Source: Lepidodermella squamata | Taxonomy: Eukaryota > Gastrotricha | Length of the DNA: 64,000 nucleotides | Direction: 5' to 3' | Assembly: GCA_047495785.1 (NCBI GenBank) | Contig: JBLDXI010000042.1 | Coordinates: 434,001 to 498,000 of the forward strand | Shown here: positions 21,391 through 31,130 of the stretch, piece by piece | Position numbering within the stretch: position 1 is the stretch's first letter | Layout of the letters: every line of letters starts with the position of its first letter | The notes under the pieces: model-generated | Told to the model about the DNA's origin: nothing | Seen by the model: only the letters and a program-made list of their open reading frames with translations | Database searches by the model: none | Program-made: the position numbers and the translations under genes

Positions 21391-24356
21391 TATAGTGAAA
21401 ATTCTCTAGCATGCGAATATAAAAATTAAGCATTTAAATAAATTCACGAAAATTGTGCTTAGAAAAAAATCAAGTATATGAAAATTTTTTTCAAAAAGTT
21501 GGGTATCTTAAGGTGGCTGTGGGAAGCAGCTGAAGTTCAATTTAGGGCTAAGGTGGTCCCTGAAGAAAAATTATAGGAACGCCTATTATGCTTTTTTCAA
21601 AAATTATGTAAATTAAATTAAATAACGTCGTCTTGATAGCTTTGTTTGGCCGTATGAAAGCGGTAAAAAATCAGGCCGGCTTTCTATAGCAGCCGACGCC
21701 GTGAAAACGACAAATTGAAAAGTGAGAAAATAACCGTAAATTATTAAAAAATGATATAAAACTTTACGTGCTTACATGCTTAAAAATTTTCCGAAATATC
21801 AACTTCAAAATTGTTATTAATAAAAATGAACGACGGCAGCATTACCTACCCAACTTGATTATAGCAAAAGTAAACAGAACATTTTTACCAGCTTTTAGCG
21901 GAGCCGAATTTCGGTGAAAAATTAAAAATATGCAATAATTTGAGACAACTCATCCGCGGCAGAGCGGCCGGGCGGGACAAGTTGCAACCGGATGATTCCG
22001 CTCAAAATTTAATTCGCTGCAATTTTCAAATTTTTTACTGAAATTTAGTTCCGCTAAAAGCTGGTGAAAAAATTCTGCAAAAAGCAAATTTGGTACCGCT
22101 ATAAGGAGAGATATAAGGAGAGATATAAGGAGAGAATAGAGCCAAATGTGTCTCTCTTACCAGCAAAATCATGCGGGCGAAAAATAATCTGAGCTAAAAC
22201 ATGTAAATACAACCGAGCTAAAAAAAATTTCCAGTTGGATTTCGGGAACGAAACTGCAACCCTGAAATTTGAAGCAGTATACCTTAAAAGCTATTAAGAA
22301 AATTTTGGCGAAATTGAAACGTGATAAAATTCAGATGTTTGTCAAAGAATTAATTAAAAATCCTGATTTTCAAGAAAGAAATCAGAAGCACGTAACAACG
22401 GCGCAGGCCGAATAACGCGAAAACCTAGAAATAAACATGGTGAAATAATAATGATATGCATTGATGAGCATGCAATCTGGGGATACACAGCCGAGGGGAG
22501 AGCAATAACGTTTCAGGTCATAATGTCTAATAATGTAATGAAATCACCGGTCAGGTAGTTCGGCGTTAAATTAGGCATTGCAGCCAGCAACCGGAGGGCA
22601 GCAGTTCAGCTCCGCCCATCCGCCGGCTGCAAGGCAGAACAAGGTGTCCACATTTTGGCGCCAATATTTTGAATTCGAATTTGGCGCCTAGATTTTACGA
22701 TAAAACGACGCGCGCATTGGGCTGGGCGCGCCGAACCACAACTTCACGCCTCCGCAGTTTTTCACGCCGCGCACGTGGCAACAACTTCACGCTGCGTGTG
22801 ACTCGCGCGACCCGAGCGACGTGTACACTCTCATTAAATGTCAATTACTTGCCGTGAAGTACTGATCCAGGTTTTGCAGGTCAACACCGTCAGCCACCTG
22901 TTAAATTAACAGCGGCCGCTTTGCGGCTCGTTAAAAGACCGGCGGCTAACACGCCCTGCAATCAAGACTTTTCATCTCTCCGTTGCAAACAGGTATTGCA
23001 GGTGTTGCCCTTTTCCTATTATTGTAGTCTGTTTTTATTTCCGGCCGCAGTGATAAAGGCTGGTGAAATGATGTGATAAAAAGTGATGAAAAAAATGGGT
23101 ACAGGTTGAGTGGCGCATTAGGAATACCGCGCATCAAATCAAATTTGCCAGCGCCTCAGTTTGTTGCATCATAAAGGACGAGCCGCCGCGCGCGCACAAA
23201 GGCGCCGCTTTTAGCCGCGCGTCAGTTACAAAGGCTGTGCGCTGCCAGCATTTGAAATTTTGAACTTGTCGAGCGTTCATGTTTTATTCACTATTTTCAT
23301 CGTGTTTGAATCTCGTTACCATCAGCTCTAACCAGATTAATTTACAAATTAATATCTCTGATATCATCATCATCATCATCGCCATCATCGGACGGTTGGT
23401 TATTTCATTGCCCTATTTTATTTTATTGCCTCGTATTCGGCTTGTTTAATACAGGAAAAATAACACAGCGACAAGGTTAGCCATCATTAATTCAAAACGT
23501 GTATTACAACAATTTTCATTATTCGTTTATCACTTCATGCACCGCTAATACTTGATACACCTATTTGCACTGTTTCATCACTTATCTATCACTTTATATC
23601 TATTGCTTTATTGCACGTTTTGCACGGATTAAAGCCGCGCCGCGCTTTTGAAGTTTATTGTGCTGTTATATGCGGCGCGACCGTCTCATTATGTTAAAAT
23701 TGATGGCATTTGAGATGTTTCCTGATAGCTTTTATCGAAAAACAATTCAATTATTACTGAAAATTCAGCGTTGCTCAATCATCGTTGAATTTGATTTAAT
23801 TTGAATTAATGGGGAAAATGACAAAATTACCAAAATTCAGAAAAATTTAGGAAAACACTTTTGCATACCGAATGTTCGCCCTAGATTTTGCGTTATAGTA
23901 AATTTTAGCAAATAAATACTACCTAATAAGTCGCGCGCGCGCGCGCCTGTAAAACTAAGTAATTTAGACGCGCGCAAAAATATAGGCCGAATAGCGCACG
24001 TTATTATCATCACTTCCACGCAATAAATCCTGAATTTATTTATTCTCCGGCGTTTCATTTCCAAACAGCAATGTTTTATTTCTTTTTATTACTTTCTATG
24101 ACTGTTTTCTGTTTCTCTCATCAGAGGAAAATAAGATAAGTTTTGATGAAGTCATCGCTCATCTTCAATTACCAGCGCCAGGTCGACAGGCGCGTGCGGC
24201 CGCACGAACGATTAATAGAGGAACGCCGCGCTAAAACCTTCCTGTTGAAAAAACATAAATGATGAAAATGATGATAATGATGAAAAAGTGGGAAAGCGAG
24301 AGATAATGATGATATAAATTACGTCAGCGATAATAATGACCTCGAATAATTAATGC
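21391..24356. other. Non-coding part of the element, right side (3 kb)
   Basis: No gene recognised. Holds simple repeats: an 11-bp tandem (GGAGAGATATA) at ~22103-22136, CAT triplets at ~23362-23385, and a CG dinucleotide run at ~23933-23946. Several GC-richer stretches (22600-22800, 23170-23230) have no long ORF. The promoter of the transposase-like gene should be at its left edge. Confidence 0.5.
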
Positions 24357-24608
24357 GTAAAACGAATGATAATTAGACCCACATTTTCTGCGTAAAATTT
24401 GCCGAGTTTACTCGTAAAATTGAAACTAATTTTACGCTTAAAATATTAATCTTATACGCGTAAAGCTTGAACGATTTACGCTTAAACATTTTCGCGCAAT
24501 TTTACGGGTAAAATCACGCACCTACGATTTTAAGCGTAAAAGCAAGACAATTTAGGGGTAAAATATTCGAAATACGCTTACGCTTAAAATTATGCGCATT
24601 TACGCCTA
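24357..24608. repeat. Right subterminal array of TTTACG-type motifs
   Basis: About a dozen copies of words such as TTTACGCTTAAAAT, TTTACGGGTAAAAT and ACGCGTAAA. It mirrors the left array. Confidence 0.7.
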
Positions 24609-24626
24609 AAAAGCCTCTCAGTGTAG
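24599..24626 (-). repeat. Right terminal inverted repeat of the 9.6-kb element
   Basis: Reverse complement begins CTACACTGAGAGGCTTTTTA; see the left repeat. Confidence 0.55.
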
Positions 24627-24764
24627 ATTTGAATTTGCCTGTGATTCTGATAGATCGCGAACCCACCCATACTTAGTCTTCCTGTCCTCATTCGTTTATC
24701 ATTCCTCGTCTCCGTTGGTTACCTACTTCATATGGACAATTCTCACACATGTAGTTGTTTCTTT

Positions 24765-24862
24765 TCCGACCTAACCAAGTGAGCTGGGATATGCGACAGC
24801 CATCACCCCCAGGGGCTTCGTAGGCACTGAATTACATGAGGGAATCTATTAGCTTCTGCAGG
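24765..24862. repeat. Inverted copy of 30808-30905
   Basis: GAGCTGGGATATGCGA and TCTATTAGCTT...GCAGGCT occur here and, reversed, beyond the 3' end of the MAKL gene at 30.3 kb. Remnant of an inverted block duplication. Confidence 0.6.
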
Positions 24863-25015
24863 CTAAGCCAGTTCAGTGACTGTTGTCCTTATCCAGGCCG
24901 AACGCCGTCCTACTTGTTGATACTGATACTGATACTGATACTGTTTTATTTTGCAATTGTTTTCGCACTTCAATTACGAGTTGAATTATTTTACTAAAAC
25001 TACTCGAAACATATC

Positions 25016-25325
25016 ATGTCTTGGCGAAGCTTGGTTTAATTATCGCTGTTTTTGTAAGTTGAAATATGCTGGATCATTAATTCATTCTAAACTAATATCT
25101 TCATCAACAGGCTGCTCTCGTAGTGGCAGCAGTTCACGCTGAATCGCAGCCGGAAGAAGCGTAGTAAATGCGTCGAGCCGAGGTATCTGCCTACAATTCT
25201 ACTCCACGTCCCTACCGCCATTGCAGCCGGCAACACCAGATCCAGCTAGCCCCAAGGAATGTACGAACGAGAAAGGCGAGAAAGGTGTATTGAAAACGGT
25301 CCAACAAGGATTTCCTGATGCATGA
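25016..25325 (+). pseudogene. MAKL-family secreted peptide, broken copy
   Basis: Closely follows the intact plus-strand gene at 30312-30668, including the promoter block before it. A 4-bp insertion after the ATG (ATGTCTTGGCG) shifts the frame, and TAG interrupts exon 2 after 'QPEEA'. A last readable piece is 'KECTNEKGEKGVLKTVQQGF'. Preceded by a (GATACT)n run. Confidence 0.8.
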
Positions 25326-25604
25326 AGCTCGTTTTGGAATCACTTCTACTCATAAAGCATTGCTGCCCAATTTAAAAAATTAATACGAAAATCCGATTGA
25401 ACCATGTGTGACAAATTGATGAATTAGAGAAAGCATGAATCATATTATCCAAAAAACGTGAGGTATTCGCAGGATGTGGCTTCCTATCGCTATGAAATCT
25501 CAAATGAATAGGGGCCATAATTCGGTACTACGCCTGCTAAACACTGCTGATTTTATTAAACACAGACAGGCACATACACATCAGCAGCAATGTCCCGATG
25601 CTCA

Positions 25605-25650
25605 CGTGATATCGCCCTGCTCGCCGTAGCTTGCAGCAGCCGCCTCAGCA
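25605..25650 (-). promoter_or_regulatory. Conserved MAKL-family 3'-UTR element (divergent)
   Basis: GAGGCGGCTGCTGC ... GCAGGGCGATATCACGTGAG on the minus strand; the outer GTGAC/GTCAC pairing is lost in this copy. Followed by TAATAAAATC. Confidence 0.5.
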
Positions 25651-25669
25651 CGCCCTTGTTGTCAGATCA

Positions 25670-26365
25670 TCACTTCGCAGGCGCACACTGACGAAAGCTG
25701 AAACCATTTGGGAGTATGACCGTCTTCCATACGCCTTTACTGCCTTTTTTTCTCCTACATTCCTCACGGGCCTCTTCTTCCGGTTGCGATTCTGCTTCGC
25801 GCGGCTTGGGAGGCTTGACGCAAAATTTATGTTTGCCGCCATATTTGTCTGTGTACGTTTTAATCACACCTTTCTCGCCTGCCTTGTTTTTACATTCCTC
25901 ACGTGCCGCTTCTTCCGGTTGTGACTCTGCTTCGCGTGGCTTGGGAGGCTTGACGCAAAATGTATGTTTGCCGCCATATTTGTCTGTGTACGTTTTAATC
26001 ACACCTTTCTCGCCTGCCTTGTTTTTACATTCCTCACGGGCCGCTTCTTCCGGTTGTGACTCTGCTTCGCGTGGCTTGGGAGGCTTGACGCAAAATGTAT
26101 GTTTGCCGCCATATTTGTCTGTGTACGTTTTAACTACACCTTTCTCGCCTGCCTTGTTTTTACATTCTCCGCCATCTCCCGGCGCCGGTTGGGATTCAAC
26201 TTTGGTAGGTTTGGCTGCTTTGCCGCCTTTGCCCGCTCTTACACCGTAAACTGCTGCGACAACGACAGCAGCCTATTAAGAAAGACATCAGTTGAGAATT
26301 ATCAGAGATACTGCATAGGTATTACAACTTACGATAAGAGCGATCATTAAAACAAGCTTCGCCAT
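25670..26365 (-). CDS. MAKL-family secreted protein 3 with near-identical tandem modules (211 aa)
   Basis: Exon 1, 26365-26333, MAKLVLMIALI; exon 2, 26272-25670. After the signal peptide and a Lys/Gly-rich segment come three near-identical units, each about 46 residues: 'ECKNKAGEKGVIKTYTDKY' + 'GGKHTFCV' + 'KPPKPREAESQPEEAARE'. A divergent fourth unit follows ('ECRRKKGSKGVWKT...FRQC'). Units carry one disulfide-sized Cys pair each. DNA identity between units is very high, so the array is young or homogenised. The KPPKPREAE linker looks like a proteolytic spacer. Same promoter block and 3'-UTR element as its relatives. Confidence 0.85.
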
Positions 26366-26500
26366 GATAAGCTTCTGGTATAGTAAAATAATTCAACTTG
26401 TTTATGAAGTGTGAAAACAAAAGAATGAAATAAGCTTCGTTATCCTGCCCGAAAAGCACTCAGCCAGTAGACAACCAGCTGCATATACACTCCCCGGGAA
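26366..26500 (-). promoter_or_regulatory. Shared MAKL promoter block (type 1)
   Basis: AACAAGTTGAATTATTTTAC, TATTTCATTC, AAAGCACTCAGCCAGTAG (minus strand reversed) and CAGCTGCATATACACT. Same order as at 12616-12760. Confidence 0.6.
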
Positions 26501-26689
26501 TATCGACAAAATTGACGTGACGTCTAGACTAGGTGGACTGAACCAACAAATAGGAAGGGGTTCTGGCTGGGGACGTTAGCTGAGTGCCTAGCCAATGTCA
26601 ATCTACGCAAACGGGTCAGTCATGCTCGGGTGAGGAGGATGACGCTGCCAGGAGGATTTTCCAATCCTGAGAAGTTACTTTCCTTTAAG

Positions 26690-27130
26690 TGTATTACCTA
26701 TCCAAGCCGGAGGTTCCCGGAGGAGCAGTATGAGTTAGGGAGCAAGAATTTCGGTAATAGAAAGTAACGATTCAATCGGTCCAAGTTTCAGCCAATACTG
26801 GAATATCTCCGCCCGCTTTGATGTCCAGTTGACTCAATGTAAAACATGTCTATTTCCCAAGCCTCGCCTTTAAACCTATAAACATTTTAACGAATGGCTG
26901 TGAAGCCTCTGTGAAGACCCAGTGTAAAAATTTTTTGAAAGGTGGATGAATCTCGGGATCGTATAATGTCGTGGTGCTTTTCCCTGCAGATTCGGGCGGA
27001 ACTTGGGTTGGGGTCAACTTGATGGTTTCACTTGATGGTTTCACGAGAAATCCTAGGAGCTAGGATTCAAGTTTAGAAGAAATCCCTGTATACATAAGCT
27101 ACTACCAATTTTATTCATATCAGACAAAGT
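26690..27130. repeat. Intergenic block paralogous to 12900-13420
   Basis: See the matching entry; it is the spacer between the multi-unit MAKL gene and the next MAKL gene in each duplicated block. Confidence 0.55.
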
Positions 27131-27164
27131 AACCATGATACAAAAAGTCAGCAGCTACATTTTG

Positions 27165-27210
27165 CGTGACGTCGCCCTGCAAGCGCAAACTCGCAGCAGT
27201 CACCTCATCC
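27165..27210 (-). promoter_or_regulatory. Conserved MAKL-family 3'-UTR element
   Basis: GATGAGGTGACTGCTGC ... GCAGGGCGACGTCACG, 20 bp after the stop codon at 27230-27232. Confidence 0.6.
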
Positions 27211-27229
27211 TATGCCGTTAGCGCTGCAC

Positions 27230-27534
27230 TCAAACTTTCGCCATTGTTGGATAATATCCTGGCTCGACAACTAAGCACCACCGCTTCCCATTGACATCAC
27301 CCCATTTGCCAGGTCGACCGTCCCTCAAACAACCATCTTTTCCCATGCAGATCGTCTTGCCACGGTAAGTCGCCTGCTTACCTTTGCATTCTGTTACTGT
27401 AGGCTCACTGCTGGCAACTGAAACTGCAACAAGAGCAACCTATTGAGAAATTACGCGGCAATTATTTGATTAATAGTTATATATTGAAATTTTAAACTAA
27501 CGATAACTGCAATGATTAAACCGAGCCTTGCCAT
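27230..27534 (-). CDS. MAKL-family secreted protein 4 (80 aa)
   Basis: Exon 1, 27534-27502, MARLGLIIAVI; exon 2, 27439-27230. Borders GTTAGT and CAATAG. Mature part: 'ECKGKQATYRGKTICMGKDG' then 'CLRDGRPGKWGDVNGKRWC' and a tail ending TMAKV. Five cysteines (odd number), with the G-[KR]-W signature of the family in the second half. It occupies the place in this block that the 14.1-kb gene has in the other block. Function unknown. Confidence 0.75.
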
Positions 27535-27984
27535 GAAATGCTTCAAGTTTTATTGTAGAGAAAAAATTTAACTTGTTATGAAGAGTAAAAACAAAAGAAT
27601 GAAATATGCTCTGATAGGCTTTTTGAAAAACACTCAGCCAGTAACCAACCAGCTGAATATACACTTGATCGCCGATCGCGACGCGACGTCAGATGCCGTC
27701 TAGACTGAAAACTGACTAATACAAGACATAATTGCTATTTGCCATTGACTTCGGATAACAAGAAAAGGCGGTTATCTTGATATTTAGAGATGTTGCGAAA
27801 CGTAAGTCCCGTAGCTTCTCGCTGTCCATTACGCAGCAGCCTACAACCCATCCCGCACCGAATTTGCTCGCCGCTCGCCGACCTGGTGTCGTTCCTGGCG
27901 GGTCCTAACGGCTTATCGAGCACCAGTTCCGACATTTTCGCACTTGCTAATTTATCATAAACAAATTTTGATGGCGAAAGAAAC

Positions 27985-28057
27985 GCGCGACGTGTGGAAT
28001 CGAACCCGGAATCTGCCGTTTTTCAGACAGCCACAATACCACAAGACTTCGGTCGCC
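27985..28057 (-). repeat. tRNA-like (SINE-head-like) sequence
   Basis: Minus strand has a perfect B-box GGTTCGATTCC about 45 bases after an A-box-like TTGTGGTATTGTGG. Stems do not close well, so it is a tRNA-derived repeat rather than a working tRNA gene. Confidence 0.5.
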
Positions 28058-28062
28058 ACGAT

Positions 28063-28176
28063 CAGTGTGCGAAGTAGGATCCTGGAACCAGGACCCAGCC
28101 GAAGCAACCAGACGGTCAACCTTCCTGTGGTTGGAATCCTCGCGACACCGCCAGCAAGCCTGTACTTCACACCCTG
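28063..28176 (+). mobile_element. hAT-type MITE (short variant)
   Basis: Starts CAGTGTGCGAAGTA and ends TACTTCACACCCTG, near-complementary termini of the same kind as the complete copies. It abuts the next MITE. Confidence 0.6.
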
Positions 28177-28181
28177 CCCGC

Positions 28182-28337
28182 CAGGGCGCGAGTACGGGGG
28201 ATTGAGAGGTATCGTACCCCCCAGTTCAGCTGGCCAAAGTGGCAAACACCAAAAAGACCACATGGGGGACACTTTGGTCATAAAATTTGGGCCCGAAAAT
28301 ATCCCCTAGTTCGAGGATCCTACTTATTAGCGCACTG
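28182..28337 (+). mobile_element. hAT-type MITE with 7/8 target duplication
   Basis: Termini CAGGGCGCGAGTAC and TTAGCGCACTG. Flanks CTGCCCGC (28174-28181) and TTGCCCGC (28338-28345) differ by one base. Internal GGGCCCGAAAATATCCCC and TTCGAGGATCCTAC are shared with other copies. Confidence 0.75.
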
Positions 28338-28947
28338 TTGCCCGCGATATCAAGGGTAGGGCGGATTCATATCTTCGCGCATATTTGTTAATGAAAGTGC
28401 GGAAATGCGCTACACCTGAATCACCTGTATCGGAATAACTTGGGCGTATTGGGACCGGCAAAGATTTGGCGGAAATTTTGCTTGTCTTTCTTCTTGTGGT
28501 TCTTTCAATACCGCTTTCACTACTTTCGCGCCTCACCAGTGTGCCGGAAAAAATGGCTTAAACATAAGTTTTTGCATTTCCGCCAAGTCTGTCGCGTGCA
28601 GATCATTAAATCACCAGTTTTTTGTGTGATATATACACAACTCGGACGCCATGTCATCAGAGAGATTTCATGGACCGTGTTATTGTAGGATTCAGGTCAC
28701 AAGGTAGCTGAATACGAAGTTACATCATCATGAGCCCACACTTGCGAGTAATTAAACGTAGTCTTCCAACTATGATCAGCAATTTTCAACTGACAATAGA
28801 AATCAGCGATGTACTTGTATGATATAACATGAGTAGGAATCTATATTTGAGTGAAGCACGAAATATAGATCGAGTAAAACGAATGAAGCGAGTGAAATCG
28901 AGGCGGAACGAGCCGGTAGGCGAGTGGAGACGAGATTTCACGAGGTG
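28338..28947. other. Intergenic
   Basis: Only short chance reading frames; nothing recognised. Confidence 0.4.
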
Positions 28948-30122
28948 AATGAGGACGGCGTTCGGCCTTGGTAAGGACAACATTCGTCTGAACTGGTTTA
29001 GCGCTAAGCCAATGCCAATCTACACTAGCGGTCAGTGCATGCTCGGGTGTGAGAATGAAGCTTAGTGGCGGAAAATACAATTCTGAGAAATTTATTTCCT
29101 TGAAGTGCATTAGTGTGTGCCGACTTGCTTTTTCATATTTTCAAAAAATTACAGTAAAAAATTGACAACTCGGATCACCATAAATCTTTCACCATAAAAT
29201 TCTGCCGGTTCAGGGGCCAAAGTAGGGTGCATACAAGAGGTATGCCCCTACGGAAAATCGAACTCGGGAAAATCGAGAAAATCCATATTTTCATGTCGGA
29301 TGATTTTAGTCACATTTCTTGTTGTCGGATGAAACAAGACATTGGTCGGATAAAAAAAAGTTACACCCGTAAAATCGACGATGTCATTGATTCAATCAAA
29401 CTGTCATAGTGACTTCGGCTGGGAGCTAAATCCGTGCGGTAAAACGCAAGTTATTTAGTTCGAAACGAAAGGGAACCTCTTAATAATTCGTGTTCTCGCG
29501 GAAATCGCTAGCTGTAGCAGGTGAATCTTCAACTCCACAGGCCATATACCCTGATTCAATAAACCAAAGAATAATCGTAACATTGACTTCAATTAATAAA
29601 ATTTTCGCTTTTTCTGTACATTTTACCGCCAACTTGATTTGTGAATCCTGTGTCCAAGTTCCAACCTAGATCCTAATAGAAGATGCATCTAGCATTAAGT
29701 CAGCAATCGACAAATAATAAAATAATGTACACCAAGGTCGAATAGCAACAATATGGCGTAGGCCCCATACGGTTACTTATTGTAACTTAGTAGGCTCAAG
29801 AAACCAACAAGGGTCCAGAGACTTCAGGTCCTTGAATGAACGCCAGCTCAAGGTCCCTAATCTTCTAGGATGGCACCACGAGATGGCCACGAGACCACTA
29901 TCATTTTATTCTCTATGCCACGAGATTGCGATTTTCAAATTCCACCCACTCCTAGAAATTATTTAGATCATACACTGTAATTTCTCAGTATTGAAAATTC
30001 CCGCTCGCAACGTCATTCTACGCACCCGAGCATGCACGGACCGCTGGTGTAGATTGGCATTGGCTTAGCGCTAAACCAGTTCAAACGAATGTTTTAATTT
30101 CCCATTCCGAACGACGTCCTAC
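28948..30122. repeat. Inverted repeat, ~150-bp arms
   Basis: 28948-29095 and the reverse complement of 29968-30122 share GAACTGGTTTAGCGCTAAGC, TGCATGCTCGGGTG and neighbouring sequence at high identity. The same sequence occurs at 26560-26700, upstream of a MAKL gene. The ~870 bp inside is non-coding as far as I can see. Confidence 0.7.
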
Positions 30123-30311
30123 TTTTGTTTTGGTTAACCTCAACTAGATGCCACGTCAATTGTGTCGATATTCCCCGGGAAGTGTATGTGCAGCTGGCTA
30201 TCTACTGGCTGAGTGCCCTTCGAAAAGCGTAACGAAGCTTATTTCATTCTAGCGTTTTCGCACTTCAATAACAAGTTGAATTATCTTACTAAAACTACTC
30301 GAAGCATTATC

Positions 30312-30668
30312 ATGGCGAAGCTTGGTTTAACTATCGCTGTTTTTGTACGTTGCCCTACGCTGTATCATCAATTTATCTTTCACTAATTTCTTCATCAACA
30401 GGCTGCTCTCGCTGTTGCAGCAGTCTATGCCGAATCGCAAGCGGAAGAAGCGGCCCGTCAACAATGCATCAAGCGGACGAGATCGGGTTTGTGCGAGCAA
30501 TGGCAGTTCAACTTGCCACCACCACCGCCACCGCAACCGGCAGCACCAGCGGCTCCCACGGCATGTACGAACGAGAAAGGCGAGAAAGGTGTATTGAAAA
30601 CGGTCCAACAAGGATTTCCTAATGTTCGCACAGTAACTTATTGCGAAATCCAGGCGAAAAAGCCGTGA
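30312..30668 (+). CDS. MAKL-family secreted protein 5 (99 aa)
   Basis: Exon 1, 30312-30344, MAKLGLTIAVF; exon 2, 30402-30668 (borders GTACGT and CAACAG). Signal peptide to ~residue 21 (AVYAES). Mature part: 'QQCIKRTRSGLCEQWQF', a Pro/Ala-rich linker with six prolines in a row, then 'ACTNEKGEKGVLKTVQQGF..YC'. Four cysteines. It is the intact inverted relative of the pseudogene at 25016 and is preceded by the promoter block at 30165-30311. Function unknown. Confidence 0.8.
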
Positions 30669-30700
30669 TTTCTATTGGAGAAAATCGGCCAAAATGGAGG

Positions 30701-30740
30701 GATGAGGTGACTGCTGCGTTGCATGCAGAGCGATGTCACG
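30701..30740 (+). promoter_or_regulatory. Conserved MAKL-family 3'-UTR element
   Basis: GATGAGGTGACTGCTGC ... GCAGAGCGATGTCACG, here on the plus strand, in step with the gene orientation. Confidence 0.6.
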
Positions 30741-31130
30741 CAACCATCTGCATAAGGTTGTTGATATTGATGTACCTATTTTGCGCTTGTCTGTTTAAGG
30801 AATGAATAAAGCCTGCATAAGCTAATAGATTTCCTTCTCTAACTCAGTGCGTTCGAGGTCTTTGAGGATGATGGCTATCGCATATCCCAGCTCACGTGTT
30901 TAGGTCGGAGAAAGTAAACCCTATGGCCAAGGAGATGAGGTATTTAGTAAATAAACTGACCATCATTTTTGTCAGTTGGGAGTTAGGAGTAAAATGACAG
31001 TGGCTTTTGTTCTTGACTGTGGAAAATGCAATGATCTTTTCGAGAGCCTCTCAAGCTTCTGTATAATTACTTATCGATTTTGCGATGCTTATGCAAAGCC
31101 TGATGTAGAATGAAACTATGAATTGAAAAT

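Larger units (their letters stand above)
15007..24626. mobile_element. Probable 9.6-kb DNA transposon with two genes
   Basis: Bounded by imperfect terminal inverted repeats, about 21 of 28 positions matching (CTACACTSASAGGC...), and by subterminal arrays of TTTACG..TAAA words at both ends. It carries a spliced two-zinc-finger transposase-like gene (17532-21390) and a second spliced gene (15999-17481), both minus strand. The spliced frames are open, so the element may be intact. A target-site duplication is not obvious, so the exact edges are uncertain. It lies between two paralogous MAKL blocks. Confidence 0.6.

Noticed and set aside
22669-22857. Arg-rich plus frame in the GC-rich part of the transposon
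   Set aside because: Short, biased by composition, no splice or start support.
23930-23950. CG dinucleotide run as a promoter or Z-DNA switch
   Set aside because: A simple microsatellite with no gene start nearby.
24915-24945. GATACT repeats as a functional element
   Set aside because: A plain microsatellite with about four units.
5508-30740. SECIS elements in the MAKL 3' UTRs (ATGA and CGAT are present)
   Set aside because: The helix between the two motifs does not form, and the intact family genes have no in-frame TGA in place of Cys.
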